7,203 nucleotides of DNA. Source: an uncultured Lachnospiraceae bacterium (GTDB taxonomy: Bacteria > Bacillota > Clostridia > Lachnospirales > Lachnospiraceae). Where the stretch lies: positions 1 to 7,203 of the forward strand of contig URUU01000065.1 of NCBI GenBank assembly GCA_900551235.1, written 5' to 3'. The position numbers were made by a program, and so were the translations under genes. Below, piece after piece: positions 7,046 to 7,203 of the stretch. The notes beneath the pieces are model-generated. The model saw nothing but the letters and a program-made list of their open reading frames with translations, was not told the origin of the DNA and did no database searches. The first letter of the stretch is position 1, and the number at the start of each line of letters is the position of its first letter.

Positions 7046-7060
7046 GCCAGTCATGTTCCC

Positions 7061-7089
7061 ATTTTAACATGTTACTGCCAGAGAAACAA
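7061..7089 (-). promoter_or_regulatory. Promoter of the accessory gene set
   Basis: On the minus strand TAAAAT (7066-7061, five of six to the -10 consensus) lies 17 bases after TTGTTT (7089-7084, TTG conserved, three of six to the -35 consensus). Transcription would begin near 7054, giving a leader of about 24 bases with the ribosome binding site. The weak -35 and the overlapping repeats suggest a regulated promoter. Confidence 0.5.
7065..7074. promoter_or_regulatory. Perfect 10-base palindrome, operator candidate
   Basis: TAACATGTTA reads the same on both strands. It overlaps the edge of the -10 element and fills part of the spacer of the predicted promoter, a typical repressor position. 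It is flanked by CTGCCAG copies at 7044-7050 and 7075-7081. No regulator gene is visible in the window. Confidence 0.4.
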
Positions 7090-7117
7090 ATAAAAATTTA
7101 CGGTGGTTTCCTGGCAG
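7075..7117. repeat. Inverted repeat with CTGCCAG arms upstream of the accessory genes
   Basis: Left arm CTGCCAGAGAAAC (7075-7087) and right arm GTTTCCTGGCAG (7106-7117) are reverse complements over 12 bases with one extra A in the left arm; the 18 bases between them are AT-rich. The left arm runs into the -35 element. A third CTGCCAG lies at 7044-7050, in direct orientation with the left arm and 31 bases away. It could be a regulator site, a cruciform, or the end of an element extending past the right edge. There is no T run as expected for a terminator. Confidence 0.55.
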
Positions 7118-7132
7118 ATGTAAGGTGTTGAA

Positions 7133-7203
7133 ATGCCGAGCATTTTATCAGGATGCTGTCAGCAAAAAGCCAGAACCCGTGACCCACTGCGTTTCCTACT
7201 CGA
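7133..7203 (+). CDS. Possible start of a divergent gene, cut by the right edge
   Basis: An ATG at 7133 preceded by AAGGTG at five-base spacing opens a frame that stays open to the window end (23 codons, beginning MPSILSGCC). It is too short to recognise; a Cys-Cys pair and a basic stretch (KARTRD) are all that can be said. It would be divergent from the accessory set and share its control region. A chance open frame of this length is quite possible. Confidence 0.2.
   Translation, partial: MPSILSGCCQQKARTRDPLRFLL

Noticed and set aside
7135..7165. Small hairpin AGCAT/ATGCT near the right edge as a terminator
   Set aside because: Five-base stem with a nine-base loop and no following T run on either strand; too weak to call.

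Overview
The window looks like chromosome of a low-to-moderate GC anaerobic Bacillota, most likely a gut Clostridia of the Lachnospiraceae type. This is inferred from AGGAGG-type ribosome binding sites, Gram-positive sigma-A-like promoters, the style of the GltB protein and the kind of HipA-like protein present. I ran no search, so the taxon is an inference. Every convincing gene lies on the minus strand and is read from right to left.

Region 1 (1-4537) is almost the whole of gltB, the large subunit of glutamate synthase. It is cut by the left edge, probably only a few codons before its stop. All catalytic landmarks are present: the N-terminal nucleophile Cys after a 24-residue propeptide, the glutaminase motifs, the FMN-domain signatures, the three cysteines of the 3Fe-4S cluster and the C-terminal GXGXG beta-helix. 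A well-formed promoter (TTTACA-17-TATAGT) lies just upstream. Behind it is an A-rich stretch with A-tracts about 21 bases apart and a direct repeat of TGACA, so this gene appears to have its own regulated transcription start.

Region 2 (4812-7089) is a compact accessory gene set. From its promoter at about 7061-7089 it runs through (a) a small beta-rich protein of about 124 residues, (b) a HipA-like kinase-fold protein and (c) a CPBP-family intramembrane protease (Abi/CAAX type). Genes (a) and (b) lie within a few bases of each other and (b) and (c) about 30 bases apart, so one transcript is likely. The HipA-like gene is broken by a precise 13-base tandem duplication (6192-6220). Removing one copy restores a single open frame of about 392 codons with the peptide NLYDNSLNEA across the join. 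As it stands there are two overlapping frames: an N-terminal domain, and a kinase core that keeps all its catalytic residues. This is either a recent inactivation or a slippage-reversible on/off switch.

Region 3 (7055-7203) holds the promoter of the accessory set. It carries a perfect 10-base palindrome on the -10 element, three copies of CTGCCAG in both orientations (two of them forming the arms of an inverted repeat), and a possible start of a divergent plus-strand gene cut by the right edge.
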